Notes: generated from the letters alone by a model not told the origin. Shown: positions 22,850-35,300, counted from the first letter of the stretch. The stretch is 64,000 bases of DNA from Apiosordaria backusii (GCA_030549205.1 JAUKTV010000003.1:2418001-2482000), one strand, 5' to 3'. Translations and numbers: made by a program.

Positions 22850-25643
22850 TTAAACCATCGGCTTCGACATGGGAGCAATAAGCCCCTGCTTGACGATAAC
22901 CCGAGGCTTCGTCGCGCTCTGGAACGTCTCCTTGGTCTGCCATTCTGGCCCGACAGGCAGACGCAGTGACCTCTCGTATTGCTGCTGGGACTCGAATGGA
23001 TGTGGCAGTTGTGTGGCCAGATAAGCGTCGTTCTATCATATCTGTTAGCATCTGGCATCTCGACTTTGAAAACGAGGAAAGGAAACATACCTTCTTCACC
23101 CTCCTCTCGCTAATAATAGCATCCTTCAACTTGTAGTCTTTCCTGCTCGTCTTCTTGATACCTTCAACCTTGGTCACAAACCGGCCCTTGTGCCGCCTCT
23201 GCTCGCGAGCGCTGACACCGTCACCAACCCAGCTCCCCCAACCGGGAAGGGTGTTGTCAATCTCCTTGTCGTCGTCTTCCTCTTGGACCTCGGCCTTCTC
23301 TCGCCGGAATTCACCAACGACGTCCTCGCCAGCAAAGGCGCGCTTGATGAGCTCCTGGTCACGGATGGCCATAGGGAGGTGAATGGCGTCGGAGTCATCC
23401 GTGTCATTGCCGTCATTATCAACCTCGGCAGTCTGGGTCTTGGTTTTCGGCTTGGATGACTTGGTAGCAAGCACAGCCGCGTTAGACAGGTCGAGTTCCT
23501 GAACTGGGGCCTTGCTCGCCGCTTTCTTGCTCTTGCGGCCCTCTTGTGGCACTCTGGACCAGGCTCCAGCGGCGCTGGGGGCTGATTCTACGGGTTCAAA
23601 CTCGACAACAGCGGCCTGTTTGCGCGAGGGTGCTTCAGACATGTCCACATCGTCCTTGAAAACGACTGGCTCAGAAGACTTGGCCGCCTTCTTTTTCGCC
23701 TTGGGTGAGTCGGCAGGAAGTTTAACAGCGGGCTTGCCCATGCCATACTGCCGACGCCCAATATCCATCTCCTCACCAGACTCTTCAGCGTCAGAGCCAA
23801 GCTCACGACGTATTTGAGCCACAAGCTCATCATTCTCCTTCCTCCGGATCTCCTCGCCTCTCTGCATGAACTTCATGCTCATCAGCCCAGACTTGGGCTC
23901 GTCTTCATCGCTATAAGCAGCCGCCCGGTCAAGCTCTGACAAAAGTTTGCGCTTGTCATCCTCATCATCAGAACCCATTGATACATCAGAATCGTCATCT
24001 GAACCTCTCCGGCCCTCAACACGGCGTCGCAGCTCCTCTTTTCTCCGTGCCATATCGGTAAGACCAGCACGGAAGTCCTCATCCCAGACTGCGCGACCAG
24101 CCTTTTTGCCTAGCTTGGCCCACTTGCTCTCCCTGTGCCTGGTTCCCATGCGCTCCTCAGCCCGCCTCCGGTCTTGTTCTTCGCGTTCAGCCTCCGAGTC
24201 GATCTCACCAGCTTCAACCAGAGCATCATGCGCGGCCTGCTCATCTTTGAGAAGCTCTTTGCGGTGAATGCGGCGGTAGGCCTTACTCTTGATCTTCTTG
24301 ATGCGCTTCTGACGAGCCATCTCACGAGAGTGCAACTCTCTCTCGCGGCGCCGTTGCCGGGTGATCTCCTTCTGCTCTGCCTTTGAAAGCTTGCCTTCTT
24401 CATCAATCAGACCCCCCTCATTCTTCTTCTCCTTGGAGGCACTGGGACCAAGACCGCTTTCCTCCATGATGCTCAGAATTGCATTCTCAAGCTCGGTACC
24501 CGATGTCTTTTGGTTCACAGGCATGAGCTCTCCGCTGTCAAGGCCTTTGTCCTGGGCATTCTGGGCCAGTGGGAAGATAAGGTGGTCCGCCCTGCGGTTC
24601 GACTTGACTGTGTCGATCCACCGATCAAGCGTCTCGTTTGTCTTCGCATACGCCGCGCTTCGCAGATTGCGATCCTGCAGCGGTTTGGCAAGAGGAACAT
24701 CGAGTTTCTGTTTCTTGTCGCCCTTCTCCTCCTTGTTCATCAACTTGATCGACTTCTTGATATGCTCATCCTTAACCCCCCCTAACCCAAGATCTGCCAG
24801 ACTGAGCTTCGCCTTCCCAGACCCCTGATTCTCCTCTTCCTCTTCATCATCCTCCCCGCCAAAAGCAGAAATCATCTTTTTCAGCCCACTCATCTTCTCC
24901 TCGTCCTCTCCGTCATCTTCACTACTCTCATCATCCCCATCCGTCGACTCCTCATCCTCTTCCTCTTCTTCCGACCCTGACTCTTCCTCACCCTCCTCCT
25001 CCTCACTTGACGAATATTGATCCAACGCCGTAGCCAAATCAATCGCATCCGACCCCAAACTCTCCAAATCGCTATCCTCTTCCTCCTCTTCGTCACTATT
25101 CCCCCCCTTATTCTTCTTCTTCGCCTTCCCCTTACTCCCCCCAAAGCTATACCCCTCAAACCTTTCCTCATCGCTCTCCCCAAACGCCTCATCCGAATCC
25201 AGCTCCGAGTCCTCATCCCCACTCCCTACACCCACATGCCACTGCTCAGAGTCATCACTCGCCGCCCCATCCGAGAAACCCTCGAACTCATCCTTTTTAG
25301 CCTTCTTCCTTTGTGGTGCCTCTTCCTCCTCTTCGTCATCATCCTCGTCAAAATCATCCTCGTCATCCTCGTCGTGGGCGCGCTTTTTAGACGAGGCAGG
25401 CTTCTCAGGTTGCTCCTCCAGATCGCGGTACCGGACGCCCTTTTGGCGGCGCTCGGGGCCGAGCTCCTCGGCGGCGAGGGCGAAGGCGTTGAGGGCGGTG
25501 GAGTGGGATTTTGAGCGGGATTTCGGGAAGGATTTTTGGTTATTGTTGTTGTTGTTTTGAGATTGGGATTTGCCCTTTTTACCTCCTCCGGCTCCTCCCC
25601 TCTGGGGGAGGAGGGGGCGGCCGTGGGATTGTCGGCCTGGCAT
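22850..25643 (-). CDS. utp14: U3 snoRNP / small-subunit processome protein Utp14
   Basis: Nucleolar component of the SSU processome needed for 18S rRNA maturation; yeast Utp14 activates the helicase Dhr1. Two exons (25643-23091 and 23032-22850) with a 58-bp intron give 911 aa. The N-terminus is basic and Asn-rich. Several long Asp/Glu/Ser tracts (about residues 90-275) are typical of the family. The middle has family sequence including SNRRADHLIFPL and a basic RRRERE...KSKAYRRI segment. Near the end GWGSWVG is the Utp14 signature, and the terminal exon adds RLPVGPEWQTKETFQ...PRVIVKQG, ending SKPMV. The last intron sits just after the conserved ISERRVKK. Confidence 0.95.
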
Positions 25644-26125
25644 TGTATAGTAGTGTTTATGTCGCTCGGTCCTGAGAAAGTTTGCGTGTTTGATTGATCG
25701 GGGAACAGACAGTTGATTGATATCACAGGGTTCGGCGCTGGAAATTCGCTAGGTTGGGGGGTGTTTACGAAAAAAGTTGTTGCCAGCGCCAGCAAACAAC
25801 AGCACCAGTGCTCGTCGCAACCACCAGGGCCAAATATTATTTTCTGCCACCTCCCCAAAAACTCAACTTTTGGGCGGTGAGAGCTCTGCTCCCCTAGAAA
25901 TGTGGGTCCATCTCCCCCCCACCAAGCTCCCCAAAGTCTTGGCATTGCATCCTCCCGCTTGCCGGCCGGGAAGCTCACCACGGCATCTGTCCCGCAAAAT
26001 TTCCCAAGTCTAATTGAGCCCCACGACGACGACATCACCACCTTCACCACCACTCCCAGTCTCACCACGCCGTCACCACCACCCAGCCGAGCCGGCAGAG
26101 TCGAGACGGTAAATAGGCAGTCAAG
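25644..26125. promoter_or_regulatory. Divergent promoter region UTP14 / mL41
   Basis: 482 bp separate the start codons of two divergent ribosome-related genes (cytosolic ribosome assembly and mitochondrial ribosome). CT-rich and CACC-rich blocks lie just before the mL41 ATG. Co-regulation is a reasonable guess from the layout only. Confidence 0.4.
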
Positions 26126-26503
26126 ATGCAGCCCACCCGCGCCCTCCTCGGCATGCGCTACCGCAAGCTCCGCCTCACCACCAAGGACGTCAACAAGGGC
26201 TTCTACAAGGGCACCGGCTCCGGCTCCATGGGCCGCCACACCAACCGCGGAGGGTATATTATCGAGTGGAACAAGGTCCGGACATATGTCTGTCCTGATC
26301 TGACTGGTTTCAAGGTATGTTTTCCATCATTTCCCCTCATTCCCCCTACAAAAGGGCAGGTGTGCTGACTGGATATGATACAGCTCACACCTTTTGTGAC
26401 GAATACCGTTCGCAGGACATACGGGCAGTACAACACCAAGCTTGGGCCAAAGGACCCGCAGGAGTATTTGGCGAGGTGGAAGAGTGAGAATGGGCTTGAT
26501 TAA
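26126..26503 (+). CDS. mrpl27: Mitochondrial large-subunit ribosomal protein mL41 (MRPL27)
   Basis: Component of the mitochondrial 54S large ribosomal subunit. Two exons (26126-26314 and 26384-26503) give 102 aa; the 69-bp intron falls after DLTGFK. Family landmarks are LTTKDVNKGFYKGTGSGSMG, the TNRGGYIIEW core and the end PKDPQEYLARWKSENG. The short basic N-terminus (MQPTRALLGMRYRK) fits a mitochondrial leader. Confidence 0.95.
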
Positions 26504-26866
26504 ACAAATGGGATTGTGTAGATGAGGGAGGGAAAGGGGGAAATAGAAGGGGGGGTTGTATATATGCATCGAATTTGGACTGGCGTTTTTGGAGCTGTTA
26601 TTGTCGGGATTGGAAGCATATGTTATGTATGCTGGTGTATATCTACTATACAAACCAAAAATCACAATGAATACTTGTATCAAGATCGTGCACATTCAAA
26701 CTGTCAAATTACTATTAAAAGCTATCCATTAACAAACTAACTCCCAAAATATCCCTAAACCAATCAATCTTTGCTACACTAATCGAAAGGGTATCGAACG
26801 AACAAACAAACGAAAACCAAACAAACGACTCCAACCAACAAATGAAAATGTGACGATTGACCAATC
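26504..26866. other. Convergent 3' flanks
   Basis: 363 AT-rich bases between convergent genes (mL41 + and hydrolase -). They contain GAACAAACAAACG-type A-rich repeats near 26800 and no gene. Confidence 0.55.
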
Positions 26867-29800
26867 TCAATAATACCTCGGCACCTCATCAGCAGTAACA
26901 AACCGATCCAGCTCCGGCCTACTCTGCCCAGGCGTAGCAGTATACATACTCCCCGTCAGCACACTCGGCGTCGCCAACGGCGTAGCCTTATCATCTCCCT
27001 CCTCTTCCTCCTCCAAATTCGTCCAGACAGTCCCAACTTCACTCTTGGAAGCCCTTGGACTGGGATTTTCCGGCTCTTCCAATCTAGTCCATTCGGTTGC
27101 AATGGTGATATTGGAGGCCCTCTCTACCGCCCCCTTTGGAGTCGACATGTTATCATCATCCGACACCCCTTGGACGTTGATAGATGGTGGCTCGAGGGGC
27201 GTTCTCGGAGGAGCCAAGCTGGCTGAATCAGCCGTCGACAGCCGGATGGAGTTTTGATCCATGGGTGAGGCAGGCGCGAGGGTGATCATGGAGGCTGTTT
27301 CGGCTTCTTTGCGCATGCTAAACGGCATGGCTACCCCGCCGAGGAATAACCTCTTGCCTGTGACGCCGGTGGTGTTATCTTCTGGAGAGAGAAGGCCAGG
27401 GGCAGTAGTATCAGCCGTCCTCTCAGCAACATTTGACTCCTCCCTCACTCCCCGAGTTGTCGTTGTCTCCTCCTCCGGCACAACCGGTCCAGCAGGCCTC
27501 AAATCCAACCCCTTCTCCTCCGCCTTTGGCTCAGGGATCTTCTCCACCTGTTTCTCATCCTTCACCAGATTCCTCCACGCCTTTATCTTGCCCTTCACAG
27601 GACTCGACGACGCCGAACCCCTCTTGTTTTCCTCCTCCCGATCATCCGTCTGCTTCTTCAAATCCGACCAAGCCCTGGCGCCCTCCCCATCCCTCTCCCC
27701 AACCCTCCTCGTCTTCCTCAGCGAACTCCCAAGCCCCTCCCTTTTCTTGGTCATCTGATCATGCTTACTCCCCCAGCTCCCCCACAAGCTAAGCCCATAA
27801 CTTCTCCCCTTCTTCTTCCTGTCCAGCACCTTACCATCATCAATCTTCCTCCTCCCCGCCAGGGCCGTAGGCGGCGGCACCTCCCCCTCCCCAAAGACTT
27901 CATACCCGACCTGCATGTCCTTTATCCTCTGCCTGTGGACTTTGGCCTTTGTCTTGGCAAATTCGACGTCCCATTTCTTCTTGTGCTCGTACCATTTCCG
28001 GACTGTGCCTACTTTGACAACCCCGACGAGGTCGCGGGACATGGTGCAGCCTGGGAGAGAGGAGGGTGGATCAAGGGGGAAGATGTCACCGTGGCGGGTG
28101 ACGCGGTGGCGGATCATGTGGCTGGTAAAGGGGGGCAGCGGGGAGGAGGCTTCGCCTATTGATGCGACTGGGGTGGTGGTGTCTGAGGGGGTCTTTTCGC
28201 CGTCGTTTTTGGGGAGCTCGGTGGTTCCCGTTTTCTAGGACAAGTGTTAGAAATGCTTGGGTTGTGGGAGGGGAGGGGAGGGACTTACCACCTCAGGCTG
28301 CTTATCCTCGCCATCGCTCGATGAGCTCCCAGTAGAAATTACCGAGATTTGATCATCCTCCAGGATGTCAATCTCTGCCTTTTGAGCTCTGGCCAGAGCC
28401 CAGGCTGAGAACTGAGCAACGCTGCGGTACATGTACTTTGCTGGCCTTGTGAAGCTTAGTGTAGGGGCTACATGGCAGAGATCATCCCAGACCTGGAGGT
28501 AGACATCGGTCGGTTTGTACTTTTCAACCTGGGCTCTGGCATGGTCATCCATCAAGGCTTCTGGTGGGAGGTACTGCGACGGGTTGGCGCATTTATGCGC
28601 TAAATAGATTTGCTCGTCACGTAGGACCTCACCGCCGCCAACCATGATGAAGAGGGGCGGCAGACCTCCAAGGGTGGGCTGCATGACTGGGCTCACTAGG
28701 GGGTGTGCTAGGAGGTCGTTGGTGGTGTAAATCTAAGCAGGGTGGTTAGTTGCTGCAGAGGTGCTGGTGGCTCATGAACACATACCTGGATCTGCTCCTT
28801 GACCGTGATCTGCTTGCCATCAATATTAAACACCAGCTTATGAGTAGCCTCCTTGACGTCCTTTTGACTTGGAATATGAGCATCATCCGACCCGCCATCC
28901 TTCTCTGTGATTTCTTTCCCCTCGGCAATTTCCTTCTTCTGCTGCATGGCAATCCTCTTAAGCTCCTCCAGCTCATCCTCATCCGGCGGTGGCCACGCAG
29001 GAGACGGCTTGTGATGGAAGCCAGAAGGTGGGATATAATCCATCGGACAATCGCCCGCAACACTCGGGAAAGAGTGTGTCAAATCCGCCCAAGGACTGAT
29101 CAAAACAGCACCTGCCGGGAGAGGCAGCCCCCGATCTCTGAGGATAACCATCACAGACAATATCATACCCGCTCCCGCAGAATCACCCGCCAGAATGATC
29201 GTGTTGGACTCTTGGAGTGTCAAGAGATAAAGATAGGTCGCCAGGCAGTCTTGGAGACCGCATGGAAACGGATACTGCGGCGCAAGCCTGTATCTCGGTG
29301 CCAACGCCCTCGCCTTCAGTTTCCGTGCATGTCGCTGGATCTGATACCGATGCTCGTCCACGCTGCCAAAGTAATATGCTCCTCCATGAACATAAAGCAT
29401 GACACGGTTACCAGGGTCGCCGTTCTTGAGCCGTTCCTGGTAATCAGACTTCATCTCGATCCATTCCGCCTTGAGCGCATGCTTCTCTTTGCGCCATTGC
29501 CACCACTGCTTCCCACCCACTTGACGGAGACCCTCTGGGCCGAGCTGCCCTGCCAGTAGATCGGCTGCTCTCAGCAATTCTCTCTCGGGGACATCCACAA
29601 CGTCGACTTTGACCCATTGGGGGTGAGGGACCCATTGGCTGGTGAAGGCTTGGAGATCCTCGACTGTGTGACGTGAGGCAAACCGGAGAAATGAGCGAAT
29701 GAGATGAAGGCCCTCATCATACGACAGATGAGCCGTAGGCTTTTTGGCGCGTGGTTTCCGACTGAGGTACTTTTGTGCTGTTAGCCGTTGGTCCGTCTTA

Positions 29801-29884
29801 TAACCCGAAGAGGTGACTTACATGCGATAAAAGAGTGGAGATGACTGTTGGCGTGACCGCCAAACCCACTGTCGCGGTATTCAT
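26867..29884 (-). CDS. HSL-type alpha/beta hydrolase (lipase/esterase) with long disordered C-terminal extension
   Basis: Predicted carboxylester hydrolase of the hormone-sensitive-lipase branch (alpha/beta hydrolase fold-3). Four exons (29884-29822, 29769-28786, 28732-28289, 28234-26867) give 952 aa. Catalytic features: oxyanion motif HGG at residues 149-151, nucleophile Ser in GDSAG at about 218, probable acid Asp in EVLRDE at about 388 and His in DDLCHVAP at about 436. An acidic/basic insert (about 285-340) splits the cap region. After about residue 480 the protein is a charged, Ser/Thr/Pro-rich tail of roughly 470 aa with no recognised domain, probably a regulatory or anchoring extension. 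The start ATG (29884) opens a short moderately hydrophobic segment. Substrate unknown. Confidence 0.88.
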
Positions 29885-30800
29885 GCTGGTGTTTTGTATG
29901 TGTATTTCTGAACCTCACACCTTCATCTCCGAATCACTTCCAAAAAAAAAAAGAAAATAAAGACTATGAAATAGTTGCCGTATGTATGTACAAGGGACGA
30001 AGCGCAAAAGAGTGTTGTTCCACGGTCGGCGCGTCTAGACCATCACAGTATCTAATACTTGGTATTTATCTTCTGTTGCATGATGTCATATGCCACCCAA
30101 CCTGCAGCACCACCCAACGGGAAATCGTGGCAGTCACCCAGATCACCACGAACTTCTCGGGTGTGTAGCACGCTTTCTCAGGGACCAATAGTGGGTAATT
30201 GGGTGACTCGGAGAGCTGGCTAAATCCGCCCTGAAAGTGAGACCGACACAATCGTGGGCTATTGTTGGCTGCTTGCTGTTTCACAAGACGGCGCCTCTGA
30301 TAGTTGGCAAACTTGCCGCTTCTTGGTAATTGAACCGAGGTGTTGATACGATTGAAACCTTAACAAAACATTGATAAGAAGAGAAGGCTATTTTTCCAAA
30401 ATTGTAAAGAAACACTCCAATTTCTGTTGTTTTTTTCGCATTGTCGCATCTTTGATACAACCTTGGAACATTGAAATTTGTTAGCTGGGCTCACGGCAGC
30501 AGGGGATTGATTCACTGGGGCTGAAAGGGGGTCCAATTACAGCGGCCCCACCGCTGTTTGACAGCCGTGATGCTTACCCCAGCTTTTGAGACGCACTGAC
30601 CACCCCCACCTCGGACGACAGCTTCACATCCCCGCGATGCATCGAAGCACCGCGTCACTTGAGCACTGCCTGGTAGATACCACCTACCATATAGCCACGA
30701 CATAAGCTGTTCCCTGATCCACGGTCTATCCAAACTGACTTTCTGTGCTCTCTACACCTTTTTTTCTCAACCACCAAAGCTACACACAGAATCAATCGAA
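29885..30800. promoter_or_regulatory. Divergent promoter region hydrolase / RING protein
   Basis: 916 bp between the start codons of divergent genes. It includes an A-rich tract at 29940-29960 upstream of the hydrolase. I see no protein-coding evidence inside. Confidence 0.4.
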
Positions 30801-31487
30801 ATGGCGAGCCAATATGAAGGCAAGCTCCCCCACCATCACAAGCTCAAGATATCCCCTCTTAAACTAACCACTACATCTACAGTCGAACACAACATCAAAA
30901 CCCCACCCCCCACCACCACCCGCCGCAGGCAAATAGACATGTCAACCTTCACCTCCCACCTCAACTCCACCATCACCCCCGACCACACAAACCCTCACTC
31001 CATCCCCAACCCCGTCGACCTCTCCGCCGCCTTCCGCCTAGTCCAAGACCAATTCCTCACCCTCGCCTCCTCCGCCCCCACAGACCAAAACCGCGACCTC
31101 CTCCTCCACCTCGCCCAGGCCCTCGAGACGGACATGCTCAACCCCCCCACAGAACTAGAAGGCGTATCCCAAGCCTACGTCGACGCCCTCGACCGCGTCC
31201 CCCGCAAGAACCTCCAACCCGACGACAAGTGCCCCATTTGCATGGAAAACTTCCTCGACGATCCATACTGCCTGGTTGTCGAGCTACCCTGCGGAGGGAA
31301 GCACAGATTCGACGTCGAGTGCGTAGGGCCGTGGTTGCGGACAAAGGGCACCTGCCCCTGCTGTCGGGCGGACCTGGGGGAGAGGAAGAAGGCCAAGGAG
31401 GCGGAGGAGAGGGCGAAACAGCGGGATGCTAAAGGGAAGGAGGTGGAAGAGGAAGACGAGGATGATATGGATGGGTTGTATGCCTAA
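30801..31487 (+). CDS. RING finger protein, putative E3 ubiquitin ligase with Asp at metal position 5
   Basis: Single exon, 228 aa from ATG 30801; an in-frame ATG at 30939 (MSTFTSHL) would give 182 aa and may be the true start, since the first 46 residues are low in complexity. The RING domain is at about residues 148-195: CPIC, then LPCGGKHRFDVEC and CPCC. Spacing is C-x2-C...C-x3-H-x2-D-x2-C...C-x2-C, so the fifth ligand position holds Asp instead of His/Cys, and CGH is expanded to CGGKH. The C-terminus is a Lys/Glu-rich helix ending in an acidic tail. An E3 ligase role is inferred from the domain; substrate and partner E2 are unknown. Confidence 0.85.
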   Translation: MASQYEGKLPHHHKLKISPLKLTTTSTVEHNIKTPPPTTTRRRQIDMSTFTSHLNSTITPDHTNPHSIPNPVDLSAAFRLVQDQFLTLASSAPTDQNRDLLLHLAQALETDMLNPPTELEGVSQAYVDALDRVPRKNLQPDDKCPICMENFLDDPYCLVVELPCGGKHRFDVECVGPWLRTKGTCPCCRADLGERKKAKEAEERAKQRDAKGKEVEEEDEDDMDGLYA

Positions 31488-31958
31488 TTAATCTTCCGGG
31501 AGAAATAACGGCAACGGGTGTTTGTTTTGAAAGGAAATTATAATTTAGCGTTACAGTTTTCTGTCTTCTTATATGTAAAAATGGCTTGTAATAACCAAAA
31601 AATGCAAAAATGCTCCCATAACCACTATATAAACGCCCTGTTAACAACAGCCCCATCCTGAAATATGTACATTATTGCCGCCCCCCTTCTTTTGTTGTTG
31701 TTGTTGATGATGAGTTCAGGTATGCACAAGAGTTCCAGTTTATACACAACCCCTTTTCCCCGTCCCCAATCCCAACAACAACAACAACAACAACAACAAA
31801 AATGCAATATTAGACCACCATTTCGAACCTTTGCCATGAAAGCCCACTCTTTTGTTTGTTTTCCCCCCCTTGATCATTACCTCCTTCCGACCCTACCGCC
31901 CCTGTTCTCTCCATCGCTATTGTTTTTTCTCCCCATCTTATCTTTCCAGGCATCTATC
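31488..31958. other. Convergent 3' flanks with a (CAA)n/(TTG)n tract
   Basis: AT-rich sequence between convergent genes. It contains a TTG run near 31692-31705 and a CAA run near 31772-31799, which could pair as an imperfect hairpin in RNA. No gene is supported. Confidence 0.5.
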
Positions 31959-32390
31959 TCACTTGGGAAAACTACAATGCATCCTCCCCGCCTTCTTCCC
32001 TTCCTTGCTACACCTGCTCTCCTTCGTCTTGCCCTCCCTCGCCGCCTGCTTCTCCTCGCTTCTCTCGTTCGTCCCCTTGGAGATCTCTCGATTTGCGCCG
32101 GAGGCGTCGAGCGGGTTCTCGTTGCCCTTCCAGCAGGACTGGTATTCTAAATCTGGGTCTGTGACGCTGGGGTCAAAGGCGGTGGGGCACTCGGCTGCGT
32201 CGTCGTCGGAGCCGGACTTGGTCGAGTCGTTGGGGCGGGGCTTGAGGGAGGTGCGGTCTTGGTCGTCTTTGTAGGCTTTCATCGGTGGGGAGGAGTGGAT
32301 GGACCGGAGGGGAAGAATAGGAAGGGGGCGGGAAAGGGGGCGGGAAAGGGGGCGGGAAAGGGGGCGGGTGATGGTGCGGAGGAGGGACAT
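31959..32390 (-). CDS. Small protein with probable mitochondrial presequence, family not recognised
   Basis: 143 aa in one open frame. The N-terminus is Arg/Leu/Ser-rich without acidic residues (MSLLRTITRPLSRPLSRPLS), followed by LRSIHSSPP, which fits a mitochondrial targeting and cleavage region. The remainder is hydrophilic: SLKPRPNDSTKSGSDDD, CPTAFDPSVTDPDLE, GNENPLDASGANREISKG. This organisation resembles small stress-related mitochondrial proteins of ascomycetes, but I cannot name the family. The presequence contains an in-frame 12-bp minisatellite encoding repeated RPLS. The C-terminal ~30 residues may be intronic, because the conserved-looking part ends at about residue 110. Confidence 0.6.
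   Translation of the reverse strand: MSLLRTITRPLSRPLSRPLSRPLPILPLRSIHSSPPMKAYKDDQDRTSLKPRPNDSTKSGSDDDAAECPTAFDPSVTDPDLEYQSCWKGNENPLDASGANREISKGTNERSEEKQAAREGKTKESRCSKEGKKAGRMHCSFPK
32322..32368 (+). repeat. 12-bp minisatellite inside the presequence
   Basis: Tandem copies of GGGGGCGGGAAA (plus strand), about 3.5-4 units. The unit is exactly four codons long and encodes RPLS repeats in the mitochondrial presequence of the minus-strand gene, so copy-number change preserves its frame. Confidence 0.85.
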
Positions 32391-35300
32391 GTTAGTGGTG
32401 GTGGTGATGGTGGTGGTGGTGGTGGTTATGGTGGGTTGATAGAAGGGTTGATAGGTGGGTTGATAGGTGGGTTGATAGGTGGGTTGATAGGTGGGTTGAT
32501 AGGTGGGAAGGGGTCAATTGATACTATCGCGACTTTGGAGAATCAATTGAATGGTGTATACCAAAAAAGCATTGTGGTTGCACACAATTGCTCGTAGAGG
32601 TTGTCCAAGTCGTCGTGGTCACTCCTAAAGTCGGTGATTGTTTTGTGACGTCATGACGACTACATAGGTATAAATTACAGTTACAGTGCACTGCAACTCA
32701 CTGCACTGAAATTGGCTAGAGAATCGCGGTGTTCCCGTCCCCCGCAGTGGGGGCTTCATTATCAGGCGGGAGGCTTCAGGGGCTCGGCTCCTCTTCTCTC
32801 GTAACCAACAACTGCCAGACAAGGGGAGGGAAGTATGTAATGTTACTTTCTTTCACGGCAGTACGGCTTGCTACCTCGGATCGTAAAAGCAAAAAAATGA
32901 GAATGGTTATTTTTAGCGAATTCCAGGTTTTCTTACCTCTCGGAGATCTCGGTTGTAATATCGATTGTTGGATGCGATGATACTCGAGGGAGTAGGTTGT
33001 TTTGATCCGGTGCCGATGCGAGATAGAGACGTGATCCCAGGTGCTGGACAATGATTTGTTTTAGCTGTGAATGGCATAAAACTCAACCATGGTTTAATAC
33101 TCTGGCGGTTTGTTTTAGTTCAGTCGTGCCATCCACACAGCATTCAAAGCCAGGCGCTCGGCATCAACATCCACACTCTGCCTTCCCGCTTGATACTGAC
33201 CAGATTCTTTGAAGCCGAGTGGGATCTGCTAATCGTCAGTCCTGAATAACCATAAAGAATGTCAAACAAAGGATCGCATCGATCACGGCGCTCAAGCGAC
33301 TGGCCAGTGCCGGCTTACCCATACGCAAGCCGCGTTGTGACGCACCCTCTGACATGCCTCATCAGAGACCACCCTTCCAATCGCAATGTTGTCCGGCTCC
33401 GAACCCTGCCTATTCGCATCCCTGAAATCTCCAACTCAGCTTGCGCGATACGTGTTCCAATGCCAGTCAATCGGTAAATCTCCCCACTGATCACCTCTTG
33501 CTCAAGGAAAATCCATTGGTAGCGAAAGAGATATGAGCCAATCCATCTCAACCCAATCTGCCCTGAATACACCGCCCTTGGGGTTAAACACACGGGAATA
33601 CCGCAATGTTACGCTGTCCCAATCCCATGGGAAGGACTCATTCGCTTCCTTCGCTGGAACTTCCAGAAGGTTTTATCCTCGGCTGCTTCGTCGCTCGATT
33701 GGCTGCTGCGGGCGTCTTGATAAAAAGGGGGGTGGGCATTTTATTCGTTGCGCCCCGTGCCGCGTGTTGGTTGGACGGTAGGTATGGTGGGAGTGGAAAA
33801 TGTATCGAAACCGAAAAAGGGGACGAATAGGACGCACGCCGTAAGGCGGCAGCAGAAGTGATCAATCAATCAATCCATCAGCAAGAAAACCCCAGACTGG
33901 CGGATGCTGGTTCGGCATGCAATCGAAGGCTTCTGGAAGTTTTTCCTTGTCCGAAATCGATCATCTGGTTTCAGGTTGTGCCGCAGGAAGTCAGTAGCGT
34001 CATGCACAACACACGTCCGAATTGGCTTTCTCGGGACCTGAGAGGGCGGACATCACCGAAGTTCGGTCGTTGGTGGATTCGACCTCAGGCGGCGTGGCGA
34101 ATTGTCCAAGCTCGGCGGGTAGGCGGGAAAAGGTAGAGGTCCAGTGGGTTTTGAAGCCGTGAAGCCCAAGAACACCGCGAATACTTCGTGCAAAAGGTGT
34201 GGTGGTGTGCAGAGTGTGGTGCAATTAGAGTGTACCGTGGGGTGTCGATCAGTGCCCTGCGGAAAGTCTGTAGGTGATGCTCACATCAAGGACGACAGGT
34301 CATTTTCATCCAAGACAACCTCCCGCCATTGCGAACATGGGCATTTTTTACCACGCTGCTTTCCCACATTCGTCCAGGCCCAGGTTCAGCCAGCGCGCCT
34401 CACGCGCATTTAGTACACCGCTTGTGGCTAACAGGAGCGACACCATGCCCGTTGCACTGCAACCGCACGTGGGAAAACAAGGATATCAGCGTGCTTTAGT
34501 GTGTCGTGTCGCGGGTATCGACAGCAAGTAGTGTAGGTCTCGCCCGTGGTGTTTCGGAGTGTGGCTTGGTGTTGCTGGTGATGCCCGGTGGTGTTTGTCT
34601 GTGTCTGTGGTGTTGATATTCATGTTGATGATGCTGTGTGCCTGTAAGACAAACCAAGACAAGGCTGCTGCATCCTCGCGCCCTCTGCCTAATAGCCACG
34701 CCGCCATCCTGCTGTCGTGTATATGTGCCAAGGAGAAGGCTTCTTCCCGTGGTCCCCCGCATGTGAAGAGACGGCGATGCGGTGATGAATCTCACCGTTC
34801 GGCTAGCAATGCCAGATGCAAGACAGGGAGAGATAGATGGCTTGGAATTGATGCGCACGCACAGATCGGCTAACCTCTTTTCTTCTGGCAGCAGTCCTTA
34901 CCCCCCGCCCCGCCCCATCCTGCAGTGGAGTGACCTCGCACCGTACACTACCCTCGCCAGAGAGGACAAGGGCCGTAAAGTTCCGAGTGACGCTTGTTGC
35001 AGGGGAACGTGTGGCATGTGGACGGGAAGAGAAGAAGCGATCCGACGATACGGCACTCGCTGGACCTTGTCGACGTCTGAACTCCTTTTGAAAAGTCGGG
35101 CTGACCGCAGAGCGAGATCCAGCATGCAATATTGGCGATGAGGCAACATGCCTGGAGACTATGAAGGGATAAGCTGGAGGGACAAATGAATGGAATTTTC
35201 TCGGAACTCTTATCGCGTCTGCCTCCACCGGCTGAGAAGACGCCATTTTATGACTGTGGCGCTAGCCTACCGGGCTCACTTGCCACGGCCAGGGCTGGCT

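Noticed and set aside
32259..32597. Plus-strand open frame of 112 codons rich in Gly
   Set aside because: Built entirely from the two minisatellites and the TGG tract.
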